Shown here in pieces: positions 1 through 9,203 of a stretch of 49,482 nt of DNA. Where the stretch lies: positions 1 to 49,482 of the forward strand of contig JAKFXX010000039.1 of assembly GCA_021731145.1 (NCBI GenBank). Reading direction: 5' to 3'. A program made the position numbers and the translations under genes. Every line of letters begins with the position of its first letter. The first letter of the stretch is position 1. The notes beneath the pieces are model-generated. The model was given only the letters and a program-made list of their open reading frames with translations. It was not told the DNA's origin and searched no databases. This DNA comes from Gammaproteobacteria bacterium (GTDB lineage Bacteria; Pseudomonadota; Gammaproteobacteria; Ga0077554; Ga007554).

Positions 1-110
1 CCGCCTTCGACACGCCGGTTGGAAAGTATCACCGCATCCGGCCCAAGCTCATCGCGTACTTTACGTATCGCCTGGCGTATGTCGGGGGCGAAAAAGCGTT
101 TCATTTTCAT
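1..110 (-). CDS. flhF: Flagellar biosynthesis GTPase FlhF, N-terminal fragment (cut by window edge)
   Basis: Only the first 36 or so codons are in the window; the gene runs off the left edge. The visible protein starts MKMKRFFAPDIRQAIRKV and continues through a GPDAVILSNRRV-type stretch, the usual start of FlhF, an SRP-type GTPase that sets the place and number of polar flagella. It lies 93 bp downstream of flhA on the same strand, the usual order in polar-flagellated gammaproteobacteria. The GTPase domain is not visible. Identity rests on the N-terminal motif and synteny. Confidence 0.85.
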   Translation of the reverse strand, partial: MKMKRFFAPDIRQAIRKVRDELGPDAVILSNRRVEG

Positions 111-203
111 TCCACATGCCTTTTATTATGAGATCGGCGGCTGCGAATTCTTTCGCACTCACCAGCCGTATTGCCCTAGAGCGCAAATCAATTCAGCCCT
201 GCA

Positions 204-2285
204 TTACTTGCCCACACTCGCCACGATCCTGATCTGCTTGCTGTCGGGGATCTCGTTGTACGACAACACATGCAAACCAGGAATCGAGTGTCTCACCAAG
301 CGAGACAAGGGCAGTCGCAATGGCATTGACACCAACAACACCGCAGGCTGCCCTGCAAGCTCCTGACGTTGTGCGCTTTGCTCAAGCGCCGAATGCATCC
401 TTTCTGCCAGTCCCGGCTCTAAACCCATCCCTGCTGAACCGGGTGCTTGCAATGAGTTTTGCAATATCTGTTCCAAATCAGGATCCAGCGTAATAACCGC
501 AAGCTCAGGAGCCACTCCATTGATTTGCTGAACAATTAATCTACTCAATGCGACACGCGCAGCGGCAGTCAATACGGCGGGATCCTGACTTTTTGGCGTA
601 TGTCCTGCCAATGTTTCGGCAATCGTGCGTATATCGCGGATCGGAATGCGTTCTTCCAAAAGGTTTTGCAATACTTTCAGTACCACACCCAATGGCAGCG
701 TATTCGGCACCAAATCCTCAACCAGCTTGGGAGCAGTTTTGGCGAGGTTATTGAGAATCTGTTGTACTTCCTCGCGCCCCAGCAACTCCTGAGCGTGACC
801 TTGCAAAATTTGACTGAGATGCGTCGCCACGACAGTGCCGGCATCAACCACGGTATACCCCAGTGTCTGGGCATGATCGCGTTGTGATGGATCTATCCAT
901 ACAGCCTCCAACCCAAAGGCCGGGTCTTTGCCAGGCATACCCTGCAACGTGCCAAAAACTTGCCCTGGATTGATCGCAAGATCGCGCTCCGGGTGGATCT
1001 CCGCCTCGCCGATAGTAGCGCCCAGCAACGTGATGCGATAAGCATTCGGTGCCAGTTCGAGATTGTCGCGAATATGTACCGGCGGCACGAGAAAGCCGAG
1101 ATCCTGGGTCAACTTCTTACGCACACCCTTGATGCGCCCCATGAGCTGACCGCCCTGATTCTTGTCCACCATTGGAATCAACCGATAACCTACCTCAAGG
1201 CCGATGGGATCGACTGGGACGATATCATCCCAACTCAAATCTCGTGACTCGGGCGCGTTTTCGATCAGTTTTTCCGCAATTACCGGCAGCAATTGCGCGG
1301 TTTTTTGGCGCTGCGCAATCATATAAGCCATCGCCCCCGCCGCCGCCGCCAACGATAGGAACGCCACATTGGGCATCCCCGGCACCAACCCTATGGCTCC
1401 AATAACAGCCGCTGTCACAGCCAATGCGCGCGGACTATCGAACAACTGCTTCAAAATCTGCTTGCCCATGTCTTGAGCACTGGATACGCGCGTCACCATA
1501 ATCGCAGCCGCAACCGACAATAGCAGCGCCGGGATCTGTGTCACCAATCCATCACCAATGGTTAGCAGGGTGTAATTGTGCAGCGCCTCGCTGAATGGCA
1601 TGCCGTGCTGAAGTATGCCAATAAAAAATCCACCAATAACATTCACAAATAGAATCAATATCCCGGCAATGGCATCACCGCGCACGAACTTGCTGGCGCC
1701 ATCCATGGAGCCATAAAAATCCGCCTCCTGAACCACTTCGACGCGGCGCGCCCTGGCTTCATCCTGCGTGATCAAACCCGCGTTGAGATCGGCATCTATC
1801 GCCATTTGTTTTCCTGGCATGGCGTCCAGGGTAAAGCGTGCGCTTACTTCTGAAATGCGCCCGGCGCCCTTGGTGACAACGATAAAATTAATGATCACCA
1901 AAATGGCAAACACAACCAGGCCCACCGCGTAATTACCCCCCACCACGAAGTCGCCGAATGCTTCGATGACGTGGCCCGCCGCGTCAGTCCCGGTATGCCC
2001 TTCCATCAATATCACGCGCGTGGAGGCAATATTCAGCGCAAGCCTGAGCAGCGTAGCCAGTAACAACACGGTAGGAAATGCCGCGAAATCCAGCGGCTTC
2101 TGTACATACACCCCGGTCAGCAACACAACCAGTGAAAGAGCGATGCTGAATGTGAAAAATGTGTCGAGCAGCAGCGGTGGCAACGGCACCACCATCATTG
2201 CCAGAAGCATCATCAGAAACAGCGGCACACCTAAGCCGCGACGGCTGAAATCGCGCAGGCTTTGCAAGATCATGGTCTGGTTCAT
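204..2285 (-). CDS. flhA: Flagellar type III export gate protein FlhA
   Basis: FlhA forms the nonameric export gate ring of the flagellar type III secretion system and docks substrate-chaperone complexes on its cytoplasmic domain. The 693-residue length is normal for the family. The first 320 residues carry about eight hydrophobic segments. The cytoplasmic loop around residues 140-180 has the family signature, including GRISEVSARFTLDAMPGKQM. The C-terminal 350 residues are the soluble FlhA-C domain. It follows flhB by 88 bp and precedes flhF. No truncation or frameshift is seen. Confidence 0.97.
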   Translation of the reverse strand: MNQTMILQSLRDFSRRGLGVPLFLMMLLAMMVVPLPPLLLDTFFTFSIALSLVVLLTGVYVQKPLDFAAFPTVLLLATLLRLALNIASTRVILMEGHTGTDAAGHVIEAFGDFVVGGNYAVGLVVFAILVIINFIVVTKGAGRISEVSARFTLDAMPGKQMAIDADLNAGLITQDEARARRVEVVQEADFYGSMDGASKFVRGDAIAGILILFVNVIGGFFIGILQHGMPFSEALHNYTLLTIGDGLVTQIPALLLSVAAAIMVTRVSSAQDMGKQILKQLFDSPRALAVTAAVIGAIGLVPGMPNVAFLSLAAAAGAMAYMIAQRQKTAQLLPVIAEKLIENAPESRDLSWDDIVPVDPIGLEVGYRLIPMVDKNQGGQLMGRIKGVRKKLTQDLGFLVPPVHIRDNLELAPNAYRITLLGATIGEAEIHPERDLAINPGQVFGTLQGMPGKDPAFGLEAVWIDPSQRDHAQTLGYTVVDAGTVVATHLSQILQGHAQELLGREEVQQILNNLAKTAPKLVEDLVPNTLPLGVVLKVLQNLLEERIPIRDIRTIAETLAGHTPKSQDPAVLTAAARVALSRLIVQQINGVAPELAVITLDPDLEQILQNSLQAPGSAGMGLEPGLAERMHSALEQSAQRQELAGQPAVLLVSMPLRLPLSRLVRHSIPGLHVLSYNEIPDSKQIRIVASVGK

Positions 2286-2373
2286 TGGTCGTTAATCCGT
2301 ATTCAAAAAACTATTTCAGGAAACAGTATGATTTTTAAGAATTCCGCGAAGGCAACGACATTAAAGTGTCGTA

Positions 2374-3519
2374 TCACTCATCGCGCCGCAATTCATCCGG
2401 TATCGGTAATTCCGCCATCGCTAGCGGCGCCCCATCATATTGGGCGTCAGAGTGTTGACGCTGTTTCAACTGATAGACATACGCCAGTACTTGCGCCACC
2501 GCCAAATACAGCCCGGCGGGGATGGCATGATTCAGTTCAGTGCTGTGATGCAGAGCCCGTGCCAGAGGAGGCGCGGAGAGTATTGGTATACGATGTGTGG
2601 CTGCGACAGTACGTATTTGCAGCGCGATGAGATCAGTGCCTTTGGCAACCACCACTGGTGAGCGCATCTTGTCCGGATCATAACGTAGCGCCACGGCATA
2701 GTGGGTCGGGTTGGTAACGATGACATCGGCTTTTGGAACTTCCGCCATCATGCGGCGGCGCGCCATTTCGCGCTGCTGACTTCGAATGCGTCCCTTGACC
2801 TCTGGATTTCCGTCAGTTTCCTTGAATTCTTCCTTGATTTCCTGATGGGTCATCTTGAGTTTTCGGGAATGGTTCCAAAGCTGGAATGGCACATCGACCG
2901 CTGCAATCAGCACCATCGTGCCGCTTAACGCAAGAAATGACCATCCCAACAGACTCGCCACATGGCCCAGGGCATTAGGCAAAGGCTCATAACCCAGACC
3001 GACAAAATCTCCTGCCATTTTCCATAACAGAACAACGGCAGCTATGGCCAACACCATGAACTTTGCCAACGCCTTCATCAGTTCCATCAAACCATGAGGG
3101 CCGAAGATGCGCTTAAGACCCGACAGCGGACTTAGCTTTTCCCATTTAAACCCCAGCGCCTCGCCGCTGAATGACCAGCCGCCCAATACAAGCGGCGCAA
3201 GCAATGCGGCCACTATCATCAGAACAAGGAAAGGTGCCAAAGCAATCAGGGCATCCGCCACGGATTGCTCAAGAAGCTGCAGCATGGCACCAGGATCAAA
3301 TACATTTTCGCGGCTGATGCGAAAATTGTGTCGCATGGAGTCCAGCAACCCCGATGTTATCCGGCCACCCAGCACCAGTAATCCACCGGCGGCGGACAGC
3401 AACATCACTGTCGAGTTGAGATCCAGCGAACGGGCGATTTGCCCTTTCTTTCGCGCATCCTGGAGGCGCTTGGGAGTTGCCTGTTCGGTGCGTTCCTGGC
3501 CGCTGTCTTGCTCTGCCAT
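2374..3519 (-). CDS. flhB: Flagellar type III export switch protein FlhB
   Basis: FlhB switches the export apparatus from rod/hook to filament substrates by cleaving itself. The autocleavage motif NPTH is intact at residues 270-273, inside VTNPTHYAVALRY. Four membrane segments fall at about residues 35-55, 90-115, 150-170 and 185-210, followed by a basic linker and the C-terminal cytoplasmic domain. The N-terminus (EQDSGQERTEQATPKR) is typical. 381 residues is the usual length. It starts 3 bp after the fliR stop, so the two are probably translationally coupled. Confidence 0.97.
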   Translation of the reverse strand: MAEQDSGQERTEQATPKRLQDARKKGQIARSLDLNSTVMLLSAAGGLLVLGGRITSGLLDSMRHNFRISRENVFDPGAMLQLLEQSVADALIALAPFLVLMIVAALLAPLVLGGWSFSGEALGFKWEKLSPLSGLKRIFGPHGLMELMKALAKFMVLAIAAVVLLWKMAGDFVGLGYEPLPNALGHVASLLGWSFLALSGTMVLIAAVDVPFQLWNHSRKLKMTHQEIKEEFKETDGNPEVKGRIRSQQREMARRRMMAEVPKADVIVTNPTHYAVALRYDPDKMRSPVVVAKGTDLIALQIRTVAATHRIPILSAPPLARALHHSTELNHAIPAGLYLAVAQVLAYVYQLKQRQHSDAQYDGAPLAMAELPIPDELRRDE

Positions 3520-3522
3520 GTC

Positions 3523-4302
3523 TTACGTGCCTCCCGCAGCCAGTTTCTGCATCAGGGCAAAAACATCACTCATGAGATTATTTAATTGTGGAGAAATAAC
3601 CGGCAACGTCACGAGCATGACAACGACGCCTAGCAATAGCGTAATCGGAAATCCAATCGCAAAAATATTTAGCTGAGGAGAAGCACGCGTCATGACGCCG
3701 AAGGCAATGTTCGCCACCAGCAACGCGGTAACGGCAGGCAGGGAAATAAGCACCGCACCGGAAAACATCTGGCCACCCCAGATAACGAGATCCCACACAC
3801 CGCTCATTGCCAGTCCATTCGGACCTACAGGCAGGGTGCGAAAACTATCGGCGAGCACTTCAAGCAACACCAAATGGCCGTTGAGTGAGAGAAAAATCAG
3901 CGTCACAAGAACCTGATAAAACTGGCTCACCACCGGCACCTGAACGCCATTCAGCGGATCCACCATTGAAGCAAAACCCAACCCCATAGACTGCCCGATC
4001 AACTGCCCAGCCAATACAAATGCGCCAAACACCAGCTTCAAAGCAAAGCCCATTGCCAGACCAATCAGCACCTGATGAATAACAATCATCAATCCCGCGG
4101 AGCTGAGAGGATCAACTACCGGAACAGGAGGCAGCACCGGGGCTATCACCAGTGTCAAGGCCACGGAAAATCCCACGCGGATACGCACCGGCACGCTTTG
4201 CGCGCCAAACACCGGAGCCATTGCCACCAATGCCATCACGCGGAATAACGGCCAGAGATACATGCCGATCCATGAGGCTATTTCAGCGCTGGTAAATTGC
4301 AT
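3523..4302 (-). CDS. fliR: Flagellar export apparatus protein FliR
   Basis: FliR is an integral membrane component of the FliPQR export core. I chose the start at 4302 (MQFTSAEIASWIG) because this matches the usual FliR N-terminus; an upstream in-frame codon at 4317 would add five residues without family support. The protein is about 259 residues, almost wholly hydrophobic with about six membrane spans, and contains the conserved GxxxLGxxxAxMVDP-like stretch near the middle (MGLGFASMVDPLNGVQ). It lies between fliQ and flhB in the standard order. Confidence 0.95.
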   Translation of the reverse strand: MQFTSAEIASWIGMYLWPLFRVMALVAMAPVFGAQSVPVRIRVGFSVALTLVIAPVLPPVPVVDPLSSAGLMIVIHQVLIGLAMGFALKLVFGAFVLAGQLIGQSMGLGFASMVDPLNGVQVPVVSQFYQVLVTLIFLSLNGHLVLLEVLADSFRTLPVGPNGLAMSGVWDLVIWGGQMFSGAVLISLPAVTALLVANIAFGVMTRASPQLNIFAIGFPITLLLGVVVMLVTLPVISPQLNNLMSDVFALMQKLAAGGT

Positions 4303-4365
4303 GATACGAAACCACAATCGGGTATGCGTGGATCAACGCGGAGCAGGTTCCAAATCCGCTCCTCC

Positions 4366-4635
4366 TCAGCCTATCAATACAGGAATACTCTCTATCAAAC
4401 GCCTCATATAATCCACCAGCCGCTCCAACAGCCATGGTCCAGCGACAACGAATGTCAGCAATGTGATCAGAAGTTTCGGCACGAAGCTACGCGTGACTTC
4501 GTTGATCTGGGTTGCCGCCTGAAACATACTAATCAGCAAACCAACCGCAAGCGCGGGAAGCAGCAAAACCGCAAGCAACAGCACACAGACTTCCAGCGCC
4601 TCCTTTCCTACGGTGATAACTGTTTCCGGGGTCAT
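4366..4635 (-). CDS. fliQ: Flagellar export apparatus protein FliQ
   Basis: FliQ is a two-helix membrane subunit of the FliPQR export channel. The start at 4635 gives MTPETVITVGKEALEVC and an 89-residue protein, the standard FliQ length and N-terminus; starting at 4677 would add 14 residues unlike the family. Two hydrophobic helices lie at about residues 15-40 and 50-75, separated by a short polar loop with the QINEVT-type sequence seen in FliQ. It starts 13 bp after the fliP stop. Confidence 0.95.
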   Translation of the reverse strand: MTPETVITVGKEALEVCVLLLAVLLLPALAVGLLISMFQAATQINEVTRSFVPKLLITLLTFVVAGPWLLERLVDYMRRLIESIPVLIG

Positions 4636-4648
4636 GACACAATCCTGA

Positions 4649-5386
4649 TTAATTAAAACTTGCCGCAAGCGTCCCAATAATCAGCGCCCAGCCATCGACC
4701 AGTACAAACAACATAATCTTGAACGGCAAAGAGATCACCATCGGTGACAACATCATCATACCCATTCCCATCAACACACTGGCAACTACCAGGTCAATAA
4801 TCAAAAATGGAATAAAAATCAGAAATCCAATCTGGAAGGCCGTCTTTAATTCGCTGGTGACGAATGCCGGCACAAGCAGGGTAAACGGTACGGCCTCGGG
4901 TGATTCAATGCCATCGCGGCCTGAGATGTGCGTAAATAATTCAAGGTCGCTATCGCGGGTTTGCCCGAGCATGAAATCCCTGAAAGGCGCCCTGGCGATA
5001 TTAATCGCCTCCTGAGCGGATATTTTTTCATCCATATAGGGTGTCAGAGCTTCTTGATTCACCTTGTCGAATACTGGCGCCATAATGAAGAAAGTCAGAA
5101 ACAATGCCAGACCAAGCAAGGTCTGATTGGTCGGCGTCGCGCCTGTACCCAATGCCTGACGCAGAATTGCCAGCACAATAATGATGCGCGTAAACGATGT
5201 CATCATGAGCAATGCTGCCGGCAACAGGGACAACAGCGTCATGAACAGCAGTGTCTGGATGCTCACGGTATAGGTCTGCGCACCGTTGGCGCCGGCCGTC
5301 ACTGTAGCCACATCCAGCCCCGGTGCCGCCATGGCTGTCCCCAGAGGCACAAGCATGCCAAGAATCACAACCAGGCTGCGCTTCAT
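4649..5386 (-). CDS. fliP: Flagellar export apparatus protein FliP
   Basis: FliP forms the pentameric core of the flagellar export pore with FliQ and FliR. The 245-residue protein begins with a cleavable signal peptide (about residues 1-20, ending AMAAPG), as is usual for FliP. It contains the family patterns [19 protein letters not shown] (residues about 64-82) and [15 protein letters not shown] near the C-terminus. The ATG overlaps the fliO stop (ATGA), indicating coupling with fliO. Confidence 0.97.
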   Translation of the reverse strand: MKRSLVVILGMLVPLGTAMAAPGLDVATVTAGANGAQTYTVSIQTLLFMTLLSLLPAALLMMTSFTRIIIVLAILRQALGTGATPTNQTLLGLALFLTFFIMAPVFDKVNQEALTPYMDEKISAQEAINIARAPFRDFMLGQTRDSDLELFTHISGRDGIESPEAVPFTLLVPAFVTSELKTAFQIGFLIFIPFLIIDLVVASVLMGMGMMMLSPMVISLPFKIMLFVLVDGWALIIGTLAASFN

Positions 5387-5877
5387 GACTGTTTTCGCTG
5401 CTTGATTGCCAGACTCAGCCGTTCGGCAAAGCCTCTTGCATCACCCGCGACCAGTTTTCCCAATAGATTATTTGGCGGTTCATCTGGCGAGGATGGCGTC
5501 AATCGTACTGGATGTTGCAGATGATGCAGCGCTTGCACCCGTCCCGGAGCCACCCCGATCAACAATTGCTCTTCTCCCACCTGCAACAACACCACACGTT
5601 CGCGAGGACCAATAGACAGACCACCGAGAATTTTCAGAGATCCGCTCGCAGAGGATTGAAACCGGCCATAGCGGCGCAACATCCATGCCGCGCCAACAAT
5701 AACCAGCAACACCACCAATAACCCCAGCGTTACCTGCAATAAACTCCCGGTGGAAACACCTGCCGGAACGGATCCGCTGGCGGCTGGACCCACCTTTTCC
5801 ACGGCGAAAGACATGGCTGGCCATAACAAATATCCAGACAGAAAAAGGCCGCCACATGAAAGATGTTTACTCTTCAT
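5383..5877 (-). CDS. fliO: Flagellar biosynthesis protein FliO
   Basis: FliO is a small membrane chaperone that helps assemble the FliPQR core. It is 164 residues long. It has a signal-like N-terminal hydrophobic segment, a membrane span at about residues 45-67 ([20 protein letters not shown]), and a soluble FliO domain with the [20 protein letters not shown] pattern typical of the family. It overlaps fliN by one base at its start and fliP by four at its end. FliO is poorly conserved, so the call leans on both this pattern and position. Confidence 0.93.
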   Translation of the reverse strand: MKSKHLSCGGLFLSGYLLWPAMSFAVEKVGPAASGSVPAGVSTGSLLQVTLGLLVVLLVIVGAAWMLRRYGRFQSSASGSLKILGGLSIGPRERVVLLQVGEEQLLIGVAPGRVQALHHLQHPVRLTPSSPDEPPNNLLGKLVAGDARGFAERLSLAIKQRKQS

Positions 5878-6314
5878 TATTTCAACTTTTTGACGCGCTC
5901 AGCAGGGCTAATAACATCGGTTAAACGTATCCCGAATTTCTCATTGACCACGACCACCTCGCCATGAGCAATTAACGTCCCATTGACCATGACATCCATC
6001 GGCTCACCCGCCAAACGATCCAACTCAACAACAGAACCCTGATTGAGCTGCAACAAATGGCGGATACTGATCAGTGTGCGTCCAATCTCCATCGAAAGGG
6101 TAACTGGAACATCCAAAATCACGTCCATGTTCACTTCGCCAGACGACCCTGAAAAGGTAGGCTCCGGCTGCAACTCATGGAATTGCGCACGGGAATAGTC
6201 CGCATTACCTGAGCTGGACGCTCCTCCAGCATTGGTCTGTGCCGGAGTTGGCGCGGCGTCCTGTTCCGCCAGTGCCGCAGCCCATTCATCCGCTATATCG
6301 ATGTCTTCGCTCAT
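5877..6314 (-). CDS. fliN: Flagellar motor switch protein FliN
   Basis: FliN forms the bottom of the C-ring and binds CheY-P to reverse rotation. The C-terminal 80 residues are a SpoA (surface presentation of antigens) domain with VILDVPVTLSMEIGRT, LLQLNQGSVVELDRLAGEP and NEKFGIRLTDV. The N-terminal 60 residues are acidic and low in complexity, as in many gammaproteobacterial FliN proteins of 120-155 residues. It lies 14 bp downstream of fliM. Confidence 0.96.
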   Translation of the reverse strand: MSEDIDIADEWAAALAEQDAAPTPAQTNAGGASSSGNADYSRAQFHELQPEPTFSGSSGEVNMDVILDVPVTLSMEIGRTLISIRHLLQLNQGSVVELDRLAGEPMDVMVNGTLIAHGEVVVVNEKFGIRLTDVISPAERVKKLK

Positions 6315-6328
6315 AACATTCTCCTGGC

Positions 6329-7333
6329 CTATTTACTTTGACTCGACGGGGATGACCCTTGATGTTTTATAGATTCCACTATCTTGATCGCGCTGTACCC
6401 TTCCGACACTCCAAACCTGCCACGGAACACGGGGACATCTTCAGCACGCAACATTACCGTTTCAGGAATTTCCACGGGAATCACATCGCCTGCTTTCATC
6501 TTCAGCAAATCCCTCAAACTAATATTGGTTTCTGTCAACACACTGCTGATTTCCACCTTGGCTTCCCTTATTTCATCACGCAGTGCAACCAGCCAGCGCT
6601 CGTCAACATCGGAACGGTCACTTTGCATTCCCGCATCAAGCACATCACGGATAGGCTCGATCATCGAATAGGGAAAAGTTACGTGCAGATCCCCCCCTCC
6701 CCCATCAAGCTCGATATGGAAGGTGCTCACAACGACCACCTCGGTAGGACTCACAATATTGGCAAACTGAGGGTTCACTTCCGAGTTGATATATTCAAAA
6801 TCAACGGACATCACCGGCATCCAGGCCTCTTTGAGGTCTTTAAATACCTGTTGTAGCACCATCTGAATGACACGCATCTCTGTTGGCGTAAATTCACGTC
6901 CTTCGATCCTTGTATAAAACCGCCCTTCTCCCCCAAAGAAATTGTCCACCACAATAAAAACCAATTTTGGATCAAAGATGAATAGCGCTGTTCCCCTGAG
7001 TGGACTCACGCGAACAAGGTTCAAACTGGTAGGAACAAACAAACTGTGTACATACTCTGCAAATTTGAGCATTTGCACACCGCTTACAGAAATTTCCGGG
7101 GAACGGCGCAGCATATTAAAAAGACTGATGCGAAAGTGACGAGCAAATCTTTCGTTGATCATTTCCAGTGTGGGAAGGCGCCCGCGCACAATGCGGTCCT
7201 GACTGGCAAAATTATAGCTGCGCGCCGTCCCATCCGACGCAAGCTCGCTTCCATCGGTGTCCACGTCCCCACTATCGACACCATGCAACAGCGCATCAAT
7301 TTCATCCTGGGAAAGAATATCTGTAACTGACAT
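6329..7333 (-). CDS. fliM: Flagellar motor switch protein FliM
   Basis: FliM is the middle-ring protein of the flagellar switch. The N-terminus has the CheY-P binding peptide (LSQDEIDALLHGV, residues 7-19). The central CheC-like domain covers about residues 40-230 and includes the GG-type loop near FFGGEGRFYT. The C-terminal SpoA domain occupies about residues 255-325. At 334 residues it has normal length. It lies 5 bp from fliL and is intact. Confidence 0.97.
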   Translation of the reverse strand: MSVTDILSQDEIDALLHGVDSGDVDTDGSELASDGTARSYNFASQDRIVRGRLPTLEMINERFARHFRISLFNMLRRSPEISVSGVQMLKFAEYVHSLFVPTSLNLVRVSPLRGTALFIFDPKLVFIVVDNFFGGEGRFYTRIEGREFTPTEMRVIQMVLQQVFKDLKEAWMPVMSVDFEYINSEVNPQFANIVSPTEVVVVSTFHIELDGGGGDLHVTFPYSMIEPIRDVLDAGMQSDRSDVDERWLVALRDEIREAKVEISSVLTETNISLRDLLKMKAGDVIPVEIPETVMLRAEDVPVFRGRFGVSEGYSAIKIVESIKHQGSSPSSQSK

Positions 7334-7338
7334 GGCCG

Positions 7339-7875
7339 TTATTGCATCACAAAACTGGTGAAATAAACCGCTTCCACACCGTTGGATCCTGTCTGCTCTT
7401 TCATGATTTTCTGAATTTCCTTCAAGGCATCGGCGCGAATCTTTTCCTTTCCTTGACGAGTGCTGACGCTTTCGGGTGTCTGGGTGCCAAACAACATTAC
7501 GAGATTGTTGCGTATCAACGGTGTATGTGTTTTAACAGCCTCGATCACGAGCGGATCACGCGCCATGACCTCCACGGTAATCTGCAAGAACCGCACGGAA
7601 GATTCATCCTGGAAATTCACAACAAAGGCCGGATCGAGGGCAAAATAGACGGCTGGTGCTTTAATGGCTTTATCGCTGCCTGCTTCCTTGTGTCCTCCTG
7701 ATTCACTTTTACCGTGGCCACCTCCTCCGCTCATGAATATGGCGACCCCGGCACCGCCTCCTGCCAGAACCAAGGCACCGACGACAATAAGGATGATTTT
7801 TACAACCGGCGATTTTTTCTTCGCTGGTTTTTTATCATCCGTACTATCGTCTTTGTCCAATTTTTCAACCGCCAT
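7339..7875 (-). CDS. fliL: Flagellar basal body-associated protein FliL
   Basis: FliL is a single-pass inner-membrane protein near the stator that supports motor torque. I place the start at 7875 (MAVEKLDKDDSTDDKK, 178 residues); an upstream in-frame start at 7941 would overlap the sigma-54 promoter and adds residues unlike FliL. A lysine-rich cytoplasmic tail precedes one membrane helix (about residues 25-46), then a Gly/His/Lys linker and the periplasmic FliL domain ending VYFTSFVMQ. It is first gene of the operon. Confidence 0.95.
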   Translation of the reverse strand: MAVEKLDKDDSTDDKKPAKKKSPVVKIILIVVGALVLAGGGAGVAIFMSGGGGHGKSESGGHKEAGSDKAIKAPAVYFALDPAFVVNFQDESSVRFLQITVEVMARDPLVIEAVKTHTPLIRNNLVMLFGTQTPESVSTRQGKEKIRADALKEIQKIMKEQTGSNGVEAVYFTSFVMQ

Positions 7876-7922
7876 TGTTCCGCACCCTTTCTGAGCTACC
7901 AAATATTTCTTGATATGAGCAA

Positions 7923-7938
7923 AGCAAGCGCCATGCCA
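7923..7938 (-). promoter_or_regulatory. Sigma-54-type promoter for the fliL-flhF operon
   Basis: Read on the minus strand, the site is TGGCATGGCGCTTGCT. It matches the sigma-54 consensus TGGCACG-N4-TTGCW at all but one position, with the -24 GG and -12 GC at the required spacing. It lies about 50 bp upstream of the fliL ATG at 7875. In Vibrio and Pseudomonas the equivalent operon is RpoN-dependent and is activated by a FleQ/FlrC-type protein; the same is inferred here. No activator site was identified. Confidence 0.8.
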
Positions 7939-7941
7939 CAC

Positions 7942-8274
7942 ACGTAAAAATGATTTATAACCATATAATCATGCTGTTATGATTTCATCTATAAGAGATG
8001 TCAGCGAATTGACAGAGAAATGGGAGGAGTCTGCCGAAAATATGACGGGGGATTTCAGGGGTTGATGGAGGAGAGTTTTTGAAAATGGCATAAGGGACTC
8101 TCCAAATTTACTTGACCATTACAAGGGCGACGAGAAGTGGCGTTTCAGCCTCGGCTGGGGGATACGGCTTCGGCAAGTGATAAGGTCAGCCGGACAGTCA
8201 TGATGGGGTCGACTTGACAAATGATTCGAACACGATCTTAATGACATCTCATAATCCTTAACCGCCAAATCATC
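7942..8274. other. Intergenic boundary between flagellar operon and metal island
   Basis: This 333-bp stretch separates the divergent fliL operon from the plus-strand metal genes. I see no convincing gene. It is AT-rich near 7945-8000. A promoter-like TTGACA lies at its right end (listed separately). It is the probable left edge of the metal-resistance island, but no tRNA gene, attachment site or direct repeat was seen to mark an integration point. Confidence 0.6.
8214..8242 (+). promoter_or_regulatory. Candidate sigma-70 promoter for the His-rich protein gene
   Basis: A perfect -35 hexamer TTGACA (8214-8219) is followed, after 17-19 bp, by a weak -10 (CTTAAT or TAATGA, depending on spacing). 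It lies about 35 bp upstream of the ATG at 8275. Unlike the promoters at 9691 and 23956, no dyad is visible in its spacer, so direct MerR control is not indicated. Confidence 0.35.
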
Positions 8275-8676
8275 ATGCGCCAACTCGCAAGACAGCTTCT
8301 GTTGCTATTTGTTGCGCTGCATCTCGTGACGATGCCGGCCCATGCCCAGCTTGCGTGCATCAAGGCCTGTACGGCTCATGCCGGACAGGGACAGGCCCAT
8401 GCCTCGCCCGCCCATGCGCATCATATGGATGTGCATGGTGCGCAGCACGCCGGCAAGTCTCATGATGTCGCGGCACATGACCTCGCCAAGAAGACCAAGC
8501 CCTGCGGTAGCGGCGCCAGTCACTGCCATGGTGGAGCGAACTGCTGCATGGTTTTCATGACCAGCTTCACCCTCGCTTTGCCGGCGCCGAGCATGCCAGA
8601 CACAGAAAATCCCTGCCGTCTCGTCAGCACGCCCGTCCCCCCCGAGCTCCGACCTCCACCCCCTTTTCCCGTCTGA
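8275..8676 (+). CDS. His-rich periplasmic protein of the copper island, function unknown
   Basis: The 133-residue protein has a clear signal peptide (about residues 1-24, hydrophobic core then MPAHAQ). The mature part holds about a dozen histidines in residues 35-85 and cysteine pairs (CIKAC, CHGGANCC), then a Pro-rich tail. This composition fits a periplasmic metal-binding or metal-sensing protein, and its place before a CusF-like gene and a MerR regulator supports copper or silver as ligand. No named family is recognised with confidence; it loosely resembles small His/Cys-rich proteins near copper loci. The ribosome binding site is weak. Confidence 0.7.
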   Translation: MRQLARQLLLLFVALHLVTMPAHAQLACIKACTAHAGQGQAHASPAHAHHMDVHGAQHAGKSHDVAAHDLAKKTKPCGSGASHCHGGANCCMVFMTSFTLALPAPSMPDTENPCRLVSTPVPPELRPPPPFPV

Positions 8677-8831
8677 GCGGCTAACGCCCGGATTCTCATC
8701 CCGGCGCGTGCCTGTGTCACTGTGCGACTCCAGGCTTTGCCACGTTGCATTCTTGCCATCCGTGTATGTACCAGGCCATATCAGGTCCGTTCGCGGGTTG
8801 CAGTATTTGTCCAGCAAGGAGACCGGATGCC

Positions 8832-9179
8832 ATGAAAAAAATCGCGTATATGCTGCCCGTACTGATCCTGTTGAGTCCGCCGGTATTTGCCCACGGCGCC
8901 CACCACCACAATGCTTCCACGGAAGCTGGGGCAAGCCAGGCCGCGGCTCAAGTCCGCACAGGCCGGGGCACGGTCGACAAAGTGGATGCGGCGGCGGGCA
9001 TCGTTACCCTGACCCGCGATTCGCTCAAGGGCCTGGGCTGGCCCGACATGGCGATGGAGTACAAGGTCAAGGACAATGCCATGCTGGATAAAATCAAAGC
9101 TGGCATGAAGGTCGACTTTGAGCTGACCAAAGAACCCGATGGCACGTTCGTCATGACGCGCATCACCCCGGTCGACTAA
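8832..9179 (+). CDS. CusF-like periplasmic copper-binding protein
   Basis: CusF-type proteins pass Cu(I) or Ag(I) to the CusCBA pump in the periplasm. The start at 8832 (MKKIAYMLPVLILLS) gives a 115-residue protein with a signal peptide cleaved near VFAHG. The mature N-terminus has HGAHHH. The domain contains the metal-site motif WPDMAM, matching the Trp and two Met ligands of CusF. The His ligand of E. coli CusF, just before the Asp preceding this motif, appears to be Arg here (LTRD). The protein may therefore use the N-terminal His cluster or only Met ligands (inference). Confidence 0.85.
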   Translation: MKKIAYMLPVLILLSPPVFAHGAHHHNASTEAGASQAAAQVRTGRGTVDKVDAAAGIVTLTRDSLKGLGWPDMAMEYKVKDNAMLDKIKAGMKVDFELTKEPDGTFVMTRITPVD

Positions 9180-9203
9180 CACGATATTGAAAAGCCCATC
9201 CAC

